In this document: in pieces, positions 45,530-58,035 of the stretch | How positions within the stretch are numbered: position 1 is the first letter of the stretch | How the letters are laid out: every line of letters begins with the position of its first letter | Assembly (NCBI RefSeq): GCF_964204645.1 | Contig: NC_134028.1 | Location: 7,295,001-7,359,000 of the forward strand | Direction of reading: 5' to 3' | Length of the DNA: 64,000 bases | Origin: Tubulanus polymorphus | Taxonomy: Eukaryota > Nemertea > Palaeonemertea > Tubulaniformes > Tubulanidae | Notes under the pieces: generated by a model | Told to the model about the DNA's origin: nothing | Seen by the model: only the letters and a program-made list of their open reading frames with translations | The model's database searches: none | Translations under genes and position numbers: made by a program

Positions 45530-45692
45530 TTCAGTTGAACCTCATTAATAGGAATCTGTTAAAGACAAAACCAGTTTATTACGATGATTTCCATCATGTC
45601 CTAGCTAAGATATTCATATTTTTTCTAGACTTGGATAATACAAAACCCATTTAATAGACAATTTCACTTGTATTAACGAGGTTCCACTGTAC
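45530..45692. mobile_element. Pogo/mariner-like MITE
   Basis: CAGTTGAACCTCATTAATAGG to TTAACGAGGTTCCACTGTACT; inverted ends of the 36868/39147/39354 family. Confidence 0.7.
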
Positions 45693-47551
45693 TATTATTG
45701 AAGGCACTCTCCAAAATCAGGCCTTTGAATGCTGGGAGAGAGTCAATATCATGAAGGGGATCGGACAGGGCATTCCACTCATTCATAGGTTTGAATTTTG
45801 GGATGTGCTCAGCAAGCACAACAGGCTTTCTGGAATAGTCAAAAAAGATACCGCAAACGCAATGCTGCAAAAATATACAAAATTCTTTATCGTATCCATA
45901 ACGGTAACAGTTATGATAAAATATCTTTATTTTCCATATACGCGTTCAATTATTCATTGATGTATATTAATGATAATATATATTCATAGACTCTGCCCAC
46001 ACACTTAAATATTTCAAAGCCAACAACAATAATTACTGATTCTATAACACGGCATTACGCAGCAAACGCACATGGAATGGTTTAAAATTTAAACTAAAAA
46101 AAGAGAAGAAAAGAAAACGACTGCCTAATCCACAATATAGCTCACTAGCTTAAAACAAAAAGTACCGAGGATGGAAAAAATGTTACGTATCTCCGTGAAG
46201 CCATCAACGAAATATCGTCTCTAATCGCTGTTCGATCTTAAAAGGTCAAATTTATCCAACAACCGTAATTGTCGGTAATTTCCGGAATCCAAATGCCACG
46301 CTTGCAGGAAAACTGCTAACATGCACCAAATTCCCCGACAGGGTGATGGGACATCTATCTACTATTCTATCTTATAAAACATTACTTCTACTCAAATAAT
46401 GAGTAACATTTATATGAATTAAATAGTAAAACCCCGCTTAATCCGGATCAGCTTACTCCGGATTTTGGTCTAACCCGGAAAATATTGTATTCGTTCACTT
46501 ATATACCGGTACACGAAAATAACTTTTAATCTGGATTTCCCGTTAACCGGATACATTTTTTTGGTCCCAAATGATCCAAATTAAGCGGAAGGAATGTTTC
46601 ATAAGATAAATGGTCTTTCATATGCCCCAATCGGCATGGATATGGCGAACCCTTTCGAAATCCCACTGGAAAATGAAGAAGCCTTAGCTCCTACAAATGT
46701 AGTATGCATTTCTAGGGGGTGAAAATATAACAACCCTCCGAATACGCAAATTTCATGGATGGCCACTTACTTTAATAAACCACATATCACCTAAAAATTA
46801 CGTAAGATAAAGCATGGACTCTAAAACGAATTTCGTTATAGTTTTAAGAGTACCACACAAAGTGAAATGAAATAAAAGACGAGAAAATATAAATGAAGAA
46901 TAACGACACTCAAATTACGATGAAATAAAGAAGAGTAGAGCCGATTGATTGTCAGCAGTTGCTGAATGGATCCATTTGACCCGGCACAATATTCACAATT
47001 CCAACACGCACCATACGTAGAAATGTTTTTGAGTCAAATGAAAGATAAATCACTAACGATTTGTCGTTGGACCTCCACATAGTTTGAAGTTTTAGACGTA
47101 ACCTGAAAACAGTCAGTTGGTCAGCTTTCAGAAACGTGGATCTGAAACCAGCCGCTGGTTCAAGCTTTAAGACGTGGATCCAAAGACAGGTTTAAGACCT
47201 CCGCCCGAAACCAGTCGCATAGACAAGGTTCCTTCACACACTGGCCTTTTGAAAATAAATTACACTGAATTGTCAAACTTTCAATCGAGGAAGACCTTCA
47301 TTCTATTCGTCAAAGACACTGATAAATCTAACTCAGGGTCGAGGAGATGGTTGTAGCAAAAATAATAATTCATATGTCTGCAAAAATACATTTGTCACAT
47401 CATCTGTTTCTAAAATATGTGTTTAGTCAACGCCCGTACTCTAGGAAAAGATTAACTGTACCTATTTAGAGTGGGTCCAATTTTTTGGCTGACTATCCAC
47501 TAATACATACTGGTACCTACATGAGACATTCACTTGTTATATCAATTACTT

Positions 47552-47596
<45 letters not shown>
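47552..47596. repeat. (AATC)n microsatellite
   Basis: Eleven tandem AATC units without interruption. Confidence 0.95.
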
Positions 47597-48195
47597 CAAT
47601 ACAGTGTACTTCACCATACTCTCGGTGCTTGTCAACTTATGAAAAATCTGGGAAAGTTGAAGAATTCTAAGATCTAGAATTTTCAAGAGTTCTAAAAAAT
47701 ATCCAGGCCGAAATATTCACGGTCTTCATTATACAGTAGACTCCGCCCAAATCGGATCCAATCAACTCAGATGTTTGTTTAAATATTTTTCGTAACATTC
47801 TTAACATCCAATTCAGATATTACTCAAGTTGGACACATTTTTACGGTTCCGTATATGAACTTGATTGACTTGAAAGACTTTCAATTGTAGTTTCATTTAC
47901 ATCGATAATCTATCCACAAAATAAATAAACAACTACTATATTCAAATATGATAGAAAAATAGTGAAACTTCATATATCGCATATTTACCATCAGTCATGT
48001 GAAAGCTACCCATAAAATAGTCATAGTAGTAGTAATATACATTTCTTTACAGTAAAAAAAAACACAATGTCAGGGAATAGCGTAGCATTTGTGGGGGACC
48101 TACACATCATAATCATTGAAGATGTCTCAAGGGCCAGGTATCCATTTGAAATTGATGTTGAATTCTGAAACGATAGCCTAGGGCCAATTTTATAA

Positions 48196-48474
48196 GCCGC
48201 GATCACACGAGCATTTTTGGCCTGTGCAACGCAAAATTATTCCCAGAATAACTGTTAACATGGGTGCCCAATGGGCCTGTGTCGGTTTTTAGCACAGGTC
48301 AAAATATTGCATGTGAATCGAAACTGGTTCCTGAAGTGACTCACGCCGCTTTGTTAAAGCATTGTATTCAGTGTTATACGTATGAATTAATTAGGCACTG
48401 GCCAAAATTTTACTCGGGCCTGATCCGTGCCAATTTGGCCCCGGCCAAATCATCTCCGTGTGATCGTGGCTCTA
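48196..48474. mobile_element. MITE K (CGATCACACG ends), copy 2
   Basis: AGCCGCGATCACACGAGCATTTTTGGCC and its inverse, CCGGCCAAATCATCTCCGTGTGATCGTGGCT, enclose a core with ATGTGAATCG and TGGTTCCTGAAGTGACTCACG. The terminal match is the clearest of the three copies. Confidence 0.8.
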
Positions 48475-48981
48475 GACTAAACCGGAGGACTTACTGAATT
48501 GAAACTGATAAAGAGTTAACCTCTGTCGAAGACACGTAGTATCAGTCTAACTAGCCCCTGGTACATCATATTTCGAAAAAGATACTCCCTTCAACCGCTG
48601 CGATGTACTAAGCAAATCTAAAAATAAACTTACTACCTCGCACTAACTAAAATGCCCCGGCACAACGGTATGTTATTACTTATAAACATAGGTGGATGTT
48701 GAAGCGCACAACATGAAAAGTTCTCTTTCCAAACTGTTCGCAAGTGATTGTATTACGTGTATCACGAATAGCTTCGCTTTTTCTAATTTGCCCGGTAAGT
48801 GATGCGTTTTTAGATTATTATCGCCATACTGCCTCGGTAAAACAAATCTATACATTGACTAGTTAACGTTCACGTCTTTTTATAAAGTTCACTCTCAGCG
48901 AGATACGAATAAAGCGACCACAATTTAGGTTATATATTCAGCAGGCTTTCAACATTTCCCTAGTAAGGCGGCGGTTCGTTC

Positions 48982-51900
48982 TCAAGACGGGTTATCCACG
49001 TGACCTTCGTTCATTATCGGAAGTACCAGATCGTCCATATTCGGCAAGACAAACACTTTCTGCAAATATTCATAAAAAGACAAAAATGTTTAATCGAATC
49101 ACAATCAAACACAGTTGGCGCCCTGGACCCAGTTCTACAGTTATGAGTTAAGAGTTAACTGTGGAACCGGGTCCAGAGAACAATGTCCTAAGGCGATAAA
49201 TCTAAACGAAGGATATTGCGATGAAAGTGATTTGAATGAATGTATCAGGGGAAAGTTTTATAGACTGGCACTACCTCTAAACCAGGGTGAACTCTTAATT
49301 CAATTTCAATTGATTTAGCTACTGGGTTAAAGTTAATACCAGTCCGTAAAACTGGCCGCCGATTGATGGCATAAACAGAATTGCTTCATCCCCAGGGAAG
49401 TGTTTTGCGCATATCTGAGCTCCTTAGGAGTAATTCTAAAATACAGTTTCCATCTGACTATTAGTGTGTCATAAATGGTGAGTAGAGAGTACAACGCGGA
49501 AATTGCTATTTCATATTTCGCGAATTCTCACCTGAAATTCCAGTGCTAATTTCTTTTCGATCCATTCGGTGATATGAGTAACAGTCACGGCTCTTTCCCC
49601 GACCTTCGGTTTCGCCGATATCCACAATCGCGGATTAGTTCGAAATCCATACCTGTCGACATAGTACGTAAATCATAATCGATGGCCTACACGGTTAAAA
49701 CTAGTCTCTGCTGGTCTTAGTTTCAGAAGGATTTTCCTATGTAGTCATTACACACGCAATCAAGTAACAAGTTTAACTTTTTTCCTTCAACATTTCATCG
49801 AGAATATGTAAGAAAATGTTCAAATTATCAGTCATCAAAATTATGACCCTCAGTTACATCTTTCATGCTGTACGCATCAAACAAATCAAGTCAGTATTTT
49901 TCGGGACAAAATAGCAACAAAATACTGAAAATCAAGAACGGTTTGTAGCTCTGAGCAACTACCATATACGATGACTAAGTCAAAACTTAGTTCGCGAAAA
50001 CTGGAATTTTTTTTGTAATTCATACTTACCACAGTCTATCGGTAGGTGGTGGAGGTATGTTGACGGTTAGTACCCCGACCAAACTATGAACCTCGACGCT
50101 CAGTATTATAGGCGTGTTCGAAACTTCCTCCATCGCTTTTTTGATGTATTTGATCTCCGTCGCTTGTTGGAAGTATTTCGACTGCGTTATCTTGTCGACG
50201 ATGCGCAGAAGTTTTTTCTGCGTACTGTTCGCCGGCTGAGCATTCGCCGCTTGCCTGAAAGAGTTGAAACGCCTTAAAACCCTTTCGGTGCTGACTAATA
50301 AATACCAGAAAGTGCTTGAGATTAATTTGAAAATTTTCAAAAATTCCACCCCAGTGCGTTGAATAACGGGCATACCACCTAGTGCGTCTACACCGTGGTG
50401 CAGTGTATTGTTATTCATTTATATTTCACTATGTTTGACAGGTGCTGCCGTCTTTCAATAGAGATAAATCTAACTACTAATAACACTAATAACAAAGTCT
50501 ATCACTGATTTATACACCACAGTGCGGTGTATTCGCACTGAAAGGATTAAATATTTCAGTTATGTTATACGTACTCGTCGGCTGCAGTTGGTATCGTGTT
50601 TTCCTCCGTATCACTGTCCGAAGATGACTCAACGCTGTCTTCCTCGTCTGAATGCGTGATCGCCGACCTGTAGATTGGAAAAATAGCATTCACATCTAGA
50701 CGGTATTTTCACGTGCTAAGAAAGTGAGGTATTTTCAGAGGGCCCAGTTTCACAAAAGGATTAACTCTTAAAATCAATTTATCATCTTCATTACTTCAGT
50801 TAACGTTAGGTATATCATTTTTCATAAAATTGGCCCAGGCCATCGGGAAGGATTTGACAGATCTGCATATTACGACGAATGAACTATATTCATATTTAGA
50901 CCACTAACGAAAACAGCTGAGAACTCATTTCCTACTTTTAGCTGAATATTCAGACCCGAACTTAGGGGCCCAGGGACACAATGCCCACTTGGGAAGTGGT
51001 TTCAAATGCTCGACAATCTAACAATTTCAATATTCAACGCGTCTTCATAATTTCCCTCAAAAAGTTCAAAAACGTGTAAAAAGTGCTGATTTTGGCGAAC
51101 AACAATGGCTGCCAGTCTGCCATCTTGATTCTGACAGGGCCAGTTTTTGGGCTGAAGATGTGTCTAGGGTAGATACATGTAACCAAATATCAAGACATTA
51201 CCTTTGAAGTGTCCTCAAAACTTCCCAAAATAACTGGATTCCGTCTACGGACAAACGATGAACGAAAAGTGAACGCAATAGCCCGCTGGGACTAAAGCCC
51301 CAAGTGGCCTTAAAAACCACGAAAGGCTTCCAATACCTGTTGGTCTGTCGAACGTTTTTTTCACGATGTTGTTGGCTCTTCTTGAATTTCATCAGGTTCA
51401 CCTTCGTTTCCAAGGTCATGCGGAATCCGCCGTTGTATGCGATGTCGGCGTCGAACCACATGCCCCTCTCATCCAGATACGGTTTACTGGCGCGACGCAC
51501 AACCGGCATCTCCGTTCCTAATTCGATTTCCGTAATCGTCAACTCGTCGATAAAATATGGCACCTGAAATGAATAGCGTAGACACGTGAACCGGAACCAA
51601 ACTATAACAGACTACTCCCTATTCTCGACTGTTCAAGCCAGTAAACTGCTCGCCTGCACCAGCAAGACTCTAGGACAATTGGTCCCTGGACAACTGCAAG
51701 ACAAATGCCAGTTGCTCAAAAGTTGGGTAAAGATAACCGGCAGATACCATAGTAACAATGAACTTTAAATTAACAATATGTCTACTATCCACTGGTTAAA
51801 TCTAACTGACTTTTGAGCAACTGGACCCACCAGCAGATGGCTGGGAGGTCATCAAAATTGAGTAGATTAGATCAGTATCCCTGTATTCTTAAGTATTTTC

Positions 51901-54900
51901 CCTTTCCCCATTATTACACAAGCCACTAAATGTCAAATCAGATTTTTCTACCTAGGCCAACTTCGGTTATCAGAGTTAGTCGACTATAGTCGAACTTAAC
52001 GAAACCAAATGTCAATTAGTCCGAACTAGGCCTATGGCCCGCAAATGGTTGCTGTAGTTGTGACATCCTTCCAAGATGGCCAACACCGTGAAATACGTTA
52101 CGACTGAACTATAGTACGTTGGGTTATTAGTTCTGACCACTAGTCGACTAGCTGTGAAAAACGAAGTTCGCCCTGGCTTGTGGTAAATTTCTAATTGAAT
52201 CATGAAGCTTCTCCAGCAACTTACCCGAATTTTGCTGAGTTTCTTCTGAATTTTCTCCGACACCTTGTCGGCGTAGTATTTGTCGCGTATGAAATCGTAG
52301 AACGTTCGCGTCAACAGCGCGTTGAACCAGAACATCTGCGGATCACAAGTGATCTGCCCGACGATCGATGCCGAGCCGCCGCCGCGCTGCATGTCCTTGA
52401 TCATCAACGAATACGACCGCGACCTCGACGTCGTTGACGCGTCCGCGGGAATAACCTTCGCCATCGATCGCGCGTATTCCTGCTGCAATACGGTCTGCTC
52501 GTCTTGCGTCGTCGTCGTTGCTGTCGTCGCGTCTTTCGCGCCCGGATCCGAGCACATCGACGAGATCGAATCGGTCGAGTTTTGTCGACAGCGTTTGAAA
52601 TCGGCCGAAACGCTGCGCGTGAGAATATCGGCGAGACGCGTGTTCAGGTGAACGCCCGCGGCCGCTGCCGAGAAGCGACGATACCACTCCTCCTTCTCGC
52701 GGTTCGTACGCGCGAATAAATACAACAGCACTTCGTCGCACGCTTCTTTGGAAACGAACTCGAAACCTTTCTCGAAATCGGCGTCGTCCAGTGAGCTATG
52801 CGTCGACAGCGGCGGTGATTTCGTCATCGTCGCCCCCGCGTTTACGGCGTTTACACCCGATTGCGTTTGTTTGTTGATTATCAAGCAGATCGGATATTTC
52901 TTGCTCCACAGACGCTTTTTGACGAGGTCGCCGGGCACGAGGCGCACCGTGCAACCTTTCAGGTCGTAGTAACGCTGGTGGATGAATTTCGGGCTGTGTG
53001 TCGTCTCGTCCCACATGGCGCGTTTCGGCACGTTGTGTCGCGGCCGTTGGAGGCGCAACGTCGCGTTCTCCAATGTCAGAAATACCGAGTTCGTCTGATT
53101 GATGTGGTAATCGTCCGGGTCGTAGTGAGGCAATTCGTTCATCCAACCCTACAACGAAATTACATCCGTTATATCTTGGTGAGCAGATTACATTTTGCAA
53201 AACACAAGTTCATGCCAGGGATCCAACAAATTTCATTCTTGGAAATTGCTCTTCAGGCCTATTATAATTGATCAATTGATTATACTGTAGTTCATAGTGC
53301 AGATTTTGTCACATAGCTTCTAAATGAATGACCCTAACCATAATAACCCGTTATTGGGCAATGAACAAAATACTTGGTCCAGTTCCACAGTTGTGAGATA
53401 GAGTTGAAATTATTTCATTTTCGATGAGTTAACTCCGAGTCAGATTTTAACTCGCAACTGAGTAACTTGATCCTGAGTGATTTTGTCATCTAGAGAGCCT
53501 TGAAGTGACATGAAAAGTTTGCAGAAATTGAATTGTCAGTGAAGGACAAGTGGCCTACGTAGGCCCTTTTCAGGAATAACATAGGCCAACTCCCAAATGA
53601 TTATGTCCGAGACGACAAAGAAGTAGTCGTGTTGCCAATATTTCCATCTTTTTTAGGTTTTATTTATCTACGTACATCTACTTTATAAATGATGAAGTTG
53701 GCCAATAAACTACATATGTATTATCAGAGATTGTAATCCGAGCTCTAGGGAAATTTTCAAATCTATTCTAGCTGCTTGCCATGTGGGTAGTGCTATGTGG
53801 GTGTTGTCTGTCCATTAACAACAGGGGGAAGTAATGAAAAATTTTTGTGGCATAAATACTATTTGTCATACTTGCTAATGCATTATTATTCACAGCCCGC
53901 ATGCTTTTCTATTATTTTGTTGCATCAAATGAACTATTTCATGTACGGTCCTAAATTCTTAACTCTATACAGGGATTGGAGAAGTACATCTTGTCACGTT
54001 ACTTTGGGGCCCTCTTCACTAAAGCCGAGATTTGAAAGGTTTTGCCACCTCCTGAAACGTTGCGTCTCATTTCAGTTTTCTACATGTAGTTCTGTCCAAG
54101 TGGTCATACACATGTCATGTAACAAGTGTTAATCAGGTTTCTGTATTACAAAACAACAGAATTGCATTAGGCCTATAAGCGGGTATGATACAGGTATTGC
54201 TTGTTATAGAGCAAATGTTTTGAAATTTTTTGAAGGATATTAAATAAACTGACATATTTCCTTGTATTCACACCTTTGATTTCGTTATCTAGACGGTTTT
54301 GTAGAGAGATATTGTACATTCGTTCAATCTCACTGTCGTCGATTAACAACATTGTCTAGTTTCCATGGTGACAATGTAAATAATTTGCCAGACTATTCAT
54401 TTGGATCCCAACTTTGCAAGGGAATGAACTTTTCTATGAGGTACATGATAAGTCAGGAAAAGGTTAATTGCTATTAATTTTTTTAGTGCAAGTTACCGTT
54501 TTCAATTAACAACAACGTCTAGTTTCCACGGTGATTATGTAAATAAATTTTTCGGATTCGATTCAGTCGGGTCCTAACTTCATCATTTGCAAGGGCTTGA
54601 GGTAAACCAAGGGTTCTCTGAGGTATATCACATGTCAGGAATGGAAGGGTTGATTGCTTTTAATTTCTTTAACAACATCAGGGGCCAGTTGCTCAAAAGT
54701 TGGTTAAATATAACCGGTCGTTAAATACCATAGTAACAATGAAATTTCAATTGTCACTACGTCAACTATCCACTGGTTAACTCTAACCGACTTTTGAGCA
54801 ATCGGCCCCAGCACGATAACATACACACAACAACGAATGCGGCCCCTTGAAATTCAAGCATACGGAGGACACTGGAATGGGTTAAATCGAAAATTCGAAT

Positions 54901-56560
54901 ATTCGGTTATACGTACCCTGAAATTAGCGTCGGAATTGCGATTCTCCTTTATTTCCGGCACGACCAGCGCCGGCAGCTCGTTCAGCGGCGGTACGAACTT
55001 TTCGAACGGCTCCTTCGGCGTCGGCTCTTTCATTAGCCACAGGTAGAACGCGATTGAGGTTGCCGCGACGACCGCGCCGACGATCATGCCGGCGACGTAC
55101 GGCGGCCATGGCACGATCAAATACAAAAACAACAACGCCGAACTGACGACGACGCGACTCAACGGGAAACGCGGCAAATCGGTTACGAACTTCTGTTTCA
55201 ACGTCGCGAACGCGAATTGATCGCTTTGATCAGTAGTAGATGTAGTAATCACAGACGGCTCAATTTTACGGTCATTTTCACTCGAAATTTTATTCTTATC
55301 GTCTTCCTTTCTAACGTAAATATCAGACCGCGATGATTTCTGCCCGGGCAGCAACGGCGGCGGCCGAACGGGCGATATTTTTCTTTCTTCGGCAGATTTT
55401 CGATAACTAGTTGTCGTATCATTATCTCTAGTTGCAGTGGTAGCTTCGCATGATTGATCGCGCGAATCGCTTGATTGATCTGATCGGTCCGGCGCGTCGA
55501 TAGCCGGAGCGTCGTCTTCCTCCGGCGTAGCGCAAGACAACAGACTAGACATTGTCATGGCAACCGTCGTCGGTCGGCCGGCGTCTTGAATCGCGCCGGA
55601 ATCGGCTCGATCCGGTGGTCGAACGGCCGATTGAGACGACGAATCTCGTTCGGTATTATTCGATAACGTCATATTTCCCGCGTCGTCGTTTTCCAGCGTG
55701 TGTGAATCGCGCCACAACTCCGCGTTGCTACCGGTCGAGTTTCCAAGAAAGTCCTCCAACGGCTCCGAACTGAAAATATCGTCGAAACTTTTATCGTGAT
55801 CGGAATCGGATTTCGTTTTCGTCTTCGGCGACGGTTGATGAGGTCGCGGCGGAGGCGGTTTTTTCTTCGGTTTTTCAGCAGCCGTCGCGCCGCTACTTTC
55901 GAACGAAAGCAAATTCTCGATTTCGGTTTTCAAATCGAGCAGCGGTTTTTCGACCGTCGTTGTCGCCGCCGCGGTCGCCACAACTCGAGGCTTCGACTCC
56001 ACCTCATCGGCCGCGACCGCGTCCTTAACTCGCGACGGCGATTCGTTCGAATCGGTAGCATCGGCCGCGATTCGAGACGCTGAACCCACGTTCAAACCGC
56101 TGTCGCTTAATTTGCGCGGTCGAAAATTCTGAACGACTTTGCTGTTGACCTCGCTTTGTCGACGCGGTGACGTCGGCTGAGAATTCGGCGACTGAAGCGG
56201 CGAGAGGCTGTTGATCTTCTCCGAAATCACGTTCAACGGATCGGCGATTTTTTCCTTGATCTCGTCGAGTAAGTTGCTGAATTTTCCCGAATTTTGTTCG
56301 CCGTTGTTCTTCTCGCCGCCGGCGACCGGAATCGAGCTCGGGCGTTTCTGCGATTCAGCGGCGGCCTTTACAGACGACGTGGTCACCGGGGCTGGAATCG
56401 TCGCCGCGCGTTTGCGCTCGAATTTCAACGAATCAGAAATCGAAAACAGATCCTCGTCTTCGCCGTCGGAATCGTGCAAACTCGGGTTGAAACGAATCGA
56501 GAAATTCGGCACGTCCTTCGTCGATCGACTCGGTAAGAATTTGTCCTTTCGCGAAGCCAT
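48982..56560 (-). CDS. TEX2: Testis-expressed protein 2-like SMP/PH lipid-transfer protein
   Basis: Seven coding exons on the minus strand: 56560-54917, 53148-52225, 51563-51202, 50667-50575, 50254-50030, 49652-49532 and 49059-48982. Phases agree throughout; about 1,148 residues (human about 1,130). Exon 1 (548 codons) is a Ser/Glu-rich disordered N terminus ending in two close hydrophobic segments (SRVVVSSALLFLYLIVPWP, VAGMIVGAVVAATSIAFYLW), the ER membrane hairpin. Exon 2 starts GWMNELPHYDPDDYH and holds a PH-like domain (YDLKGCTVRLVPGDL, LWSKKYPICLIIN, EEWYRRF). It then begins the SMP domain (FWFNALLTRTFYDF). SMP continues with VPYFIDELTITEIELGTEMP, ADIAYNGGFRMTLETKVNL, LLRIVDKITQSKYF, VNIPPPPTDRLWYGF and EWIEKKLALEFQKVFVLPNM. 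The family (yeast Nvj2) moves lipids at ER contact sites. Exon 3 has two phase-equal donors (see findings). Introns carry MITEs G, H and CAGGGC. Confidence 0.95.
49130..49184. repeat. Short hairpin MITE H, copy 2
   Basis: GGACCCAGTTCTACAGTTATG and AACTGTGGAACCGGGTCC are direct inverses. A minimal copy 70 bp upstream of the last TEX2 exon. Confidence 0.7.
49775..49965. repeat. Repeat S, copy 2
   Basis: AACATTTCATCGAGAATATG, AAGAAAATGTTCAAATTA, CCTCAGTTACATCTT and GAAAATCAAGAACGGTTTGTAGCTC match 37300-37447. TEX2 intron 5. Confidence 0.55.
50285..50555. repeat. Repeat T, copy 2 (inverted)
   Basis: TAGTGCGTCTACACCGTGGTG, TATTTCACTATGTTTGACAGG and GTGCGGTGTATTCGCACTGAAAGG. Reverse complement of 43915-44110 plus extra flank. 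TEX2 intron 4. Confidence 0.65.
50740..50832. repeat. Small inverted-repeat element
   Basis: GGGCCCAGTTTCACAAAAGGATTAAC and TATCATTTTTCATAAAATTGGCCC form inverted ends of a 90-bp unit in TEX2 intron 3. Confidence 0.5.
51707..51827. mobile_element. MITE G (CAGTTGCTCAAAAGTTGG ends), copy 1
   Basis: GCCAGTTGCTCAAAAGTTGGG to ACTTTTGAGCAACTGGAC, with GATACCATAGTAACAATGAA inside. Second copy at 54681. TEX2 intron 2. Confidence 0.85.
51954..52175. mobile_element. MITE, CAGGGC family, copy D
   Basis: AGGCCAACTTCGGTTATCAG to AAACGAAGTTCGCCCTG. It contains AGTCGACTATAGTCGAACTTA and CCAAGATGGCCAACACCGTG. TEX2 intron 2, in the same orientation as copy B. Confidence 0.75.
53379..53473. repeat. Short hairpin MITE H, copy 3
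   Basis: GTCCAGTTCCACAGTTGTGAG, TTTCGATGAGTTAACTCCGAG and AACTCGCAACTGAGTAACTTG. TEX2 intron 1. Confidence 0.65.
54681..54809. mobile_element. MITE G, copy 2
   Basis: GGGGCCAGTTGCTCAAAAGTTGG to CCGACTTTTGAGCAATCGGCCCC. Interior AAATACCATAGTAACAATGAA. TEX2 intron 1. Confidence 0.85.
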
Positions 56561-57587
56561 TTTCTCTTCGGCGCGCGTCGTTAGAAGTCCGATCGGCGAG
56601 TATTTTGTGACGAACGTTGAGAATTCATTTCACGCGATAGAAAAACCTGTAAAACAAAAAAAAACGGAGCTTAATTGAGATGACTCTTAATTTCAAAAAT
56701 AGCATTTCTGCTTTAAAGCCGGACTCGGGTCGCACTAAAATCCGATCATCTGAGTCTTAAGAACACTCATGTCACATCGAGAGGTCTAGTCACTGATTCG
56801 TTCATCGGGTCTTATGTACACTCAGGTTACCTGAGATCCACGATCATTGTGAACAGAACGCTTAAGGGTCAAATGCCCTCTAATTCCTACTTTTTGAAAT
56901 TTACCTTCAAAATGATACTTTAGTACATAGATGATGACCTGGGATCAGCCTTATAGAAAAAAATCACTTATTTGTGATATGTTTGTAAATTCGCTATCGC
57001 TACGACCTTACACTTTACTACATTTCGTTTTGACCATAGGGTGACCACAAATCCTTAAAACTTTCGAATTCCCCCCCCCCCAATAAAAACAGAACTTTCC
57101 CTGTGTTCTGATGAATGGCAGTATTAATACAGACCAGAGAGTTCCTATCTTGACAGACTCAAGTAGTAAACTAGCCCAGTAAACATTCCGCTAATACATT
57201 ATATGAGAATTTTAAAATATACCATACCGGTCTGAATGAACTTTGTTAATTGGTAAAGTTTTGATCACAGGCATGATAACCATCAAAAACACAATTCATG
57301 GGGGAAATGTATATAGCCAAAATAAACTGTTTGATATTTTTGCAAAAAGTAAACACTTGCTAAATTTTTCGAAAGTAATCTTAAGCACGGAGACTCGCTA
57401 TGAACCCTGACATAGTATATGTACGCATTGACTATCATCTTCAACAATGACCCCTGTAGACAAATAACAACGAGAACAAGATTTCAACAGTGATCACCAC
57501 CAAAAACCTTCCTCAATCCGCAATCATCTAAGGCTTTATAGCCAGACCCGATCATAGGCCCGTAATCATAACATACTGGAACTGAAC

Positions 57588-57695
57588 CCAGTTCCACAGT
57601 TGTGAGTTACAGTTAACTCCGAGTTAAAGTTAGTTCATTTTCGATGAGTTAACTCGAAGTTAAATCTTAACTCGGAATTGTGGAACTGGACTCCA
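57588..57695. repeat. Short hairpin MITE H, copy 4
   Basis: ACCCAGTTCCACAGTTGTGAG to GGAATTGTGGAACTGGACTCC around TTTCGATGAGTTAACTCGAAG. It is the fullest copy; the ends pair perfectly over about 14 bp. Confidence 0.8.
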
Positions 57696-58035
57696 GAATT
57701 TCTACTACAAAAAAAAATATCACCGATTCAACGCAGCCTGCTGAAAATATTCTATGAGAGATTATTCGTTCGCCTAATGAATATTTGGTTTCCGAATCTC
57801 AATTGAACAAAAACAAGGCAAATTTATGATATTTGAAATGAAATTATTCCAATCTGCTGCAATAATTTGACTGTACACACAGTTATTGAGTAGACACGCG
57901 GGATTTCAATACACACCGCATCTGAAATTGGAATGTGACAGTGAAATACGTAATCTAAATTTCAACAGTCACGATTAGATTTGCCAATTATGCATTCTAT
58001 TCCACTCCGACATGATCAAGTCAGTGAAGTAGGAA

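Larger units (their letters stand above)
44950..48600. other. Intergenic between ATP5PD and TEX2, repeat-rich
   Basis: Holds repeat U copy 2 (45166-45290), a pogo-like MITE (45530-45692), a CCCCGCTTAATCCGGAT block near 46433 with inverted partner near 46575, a microsatellite (47552-47596), an ACAGTAGACTCCGCCC fragment (47736) and MITE K (48196-48474). No exon supported. Confidence 0.5.

Noticed and set aside
52195-53271. Several plus-strand and second-frame open frames over TEX2 exon 2
   Set aside because: Arginine-rich shadows of GC-rich coding sequence. The minus frame carries PH and SMP motifs.
55552-56678. Plus-strand open frames over TEX2 exon 1
   Set aside because: Antisense of a low-complexity Ser/Glu-rich coding exon.
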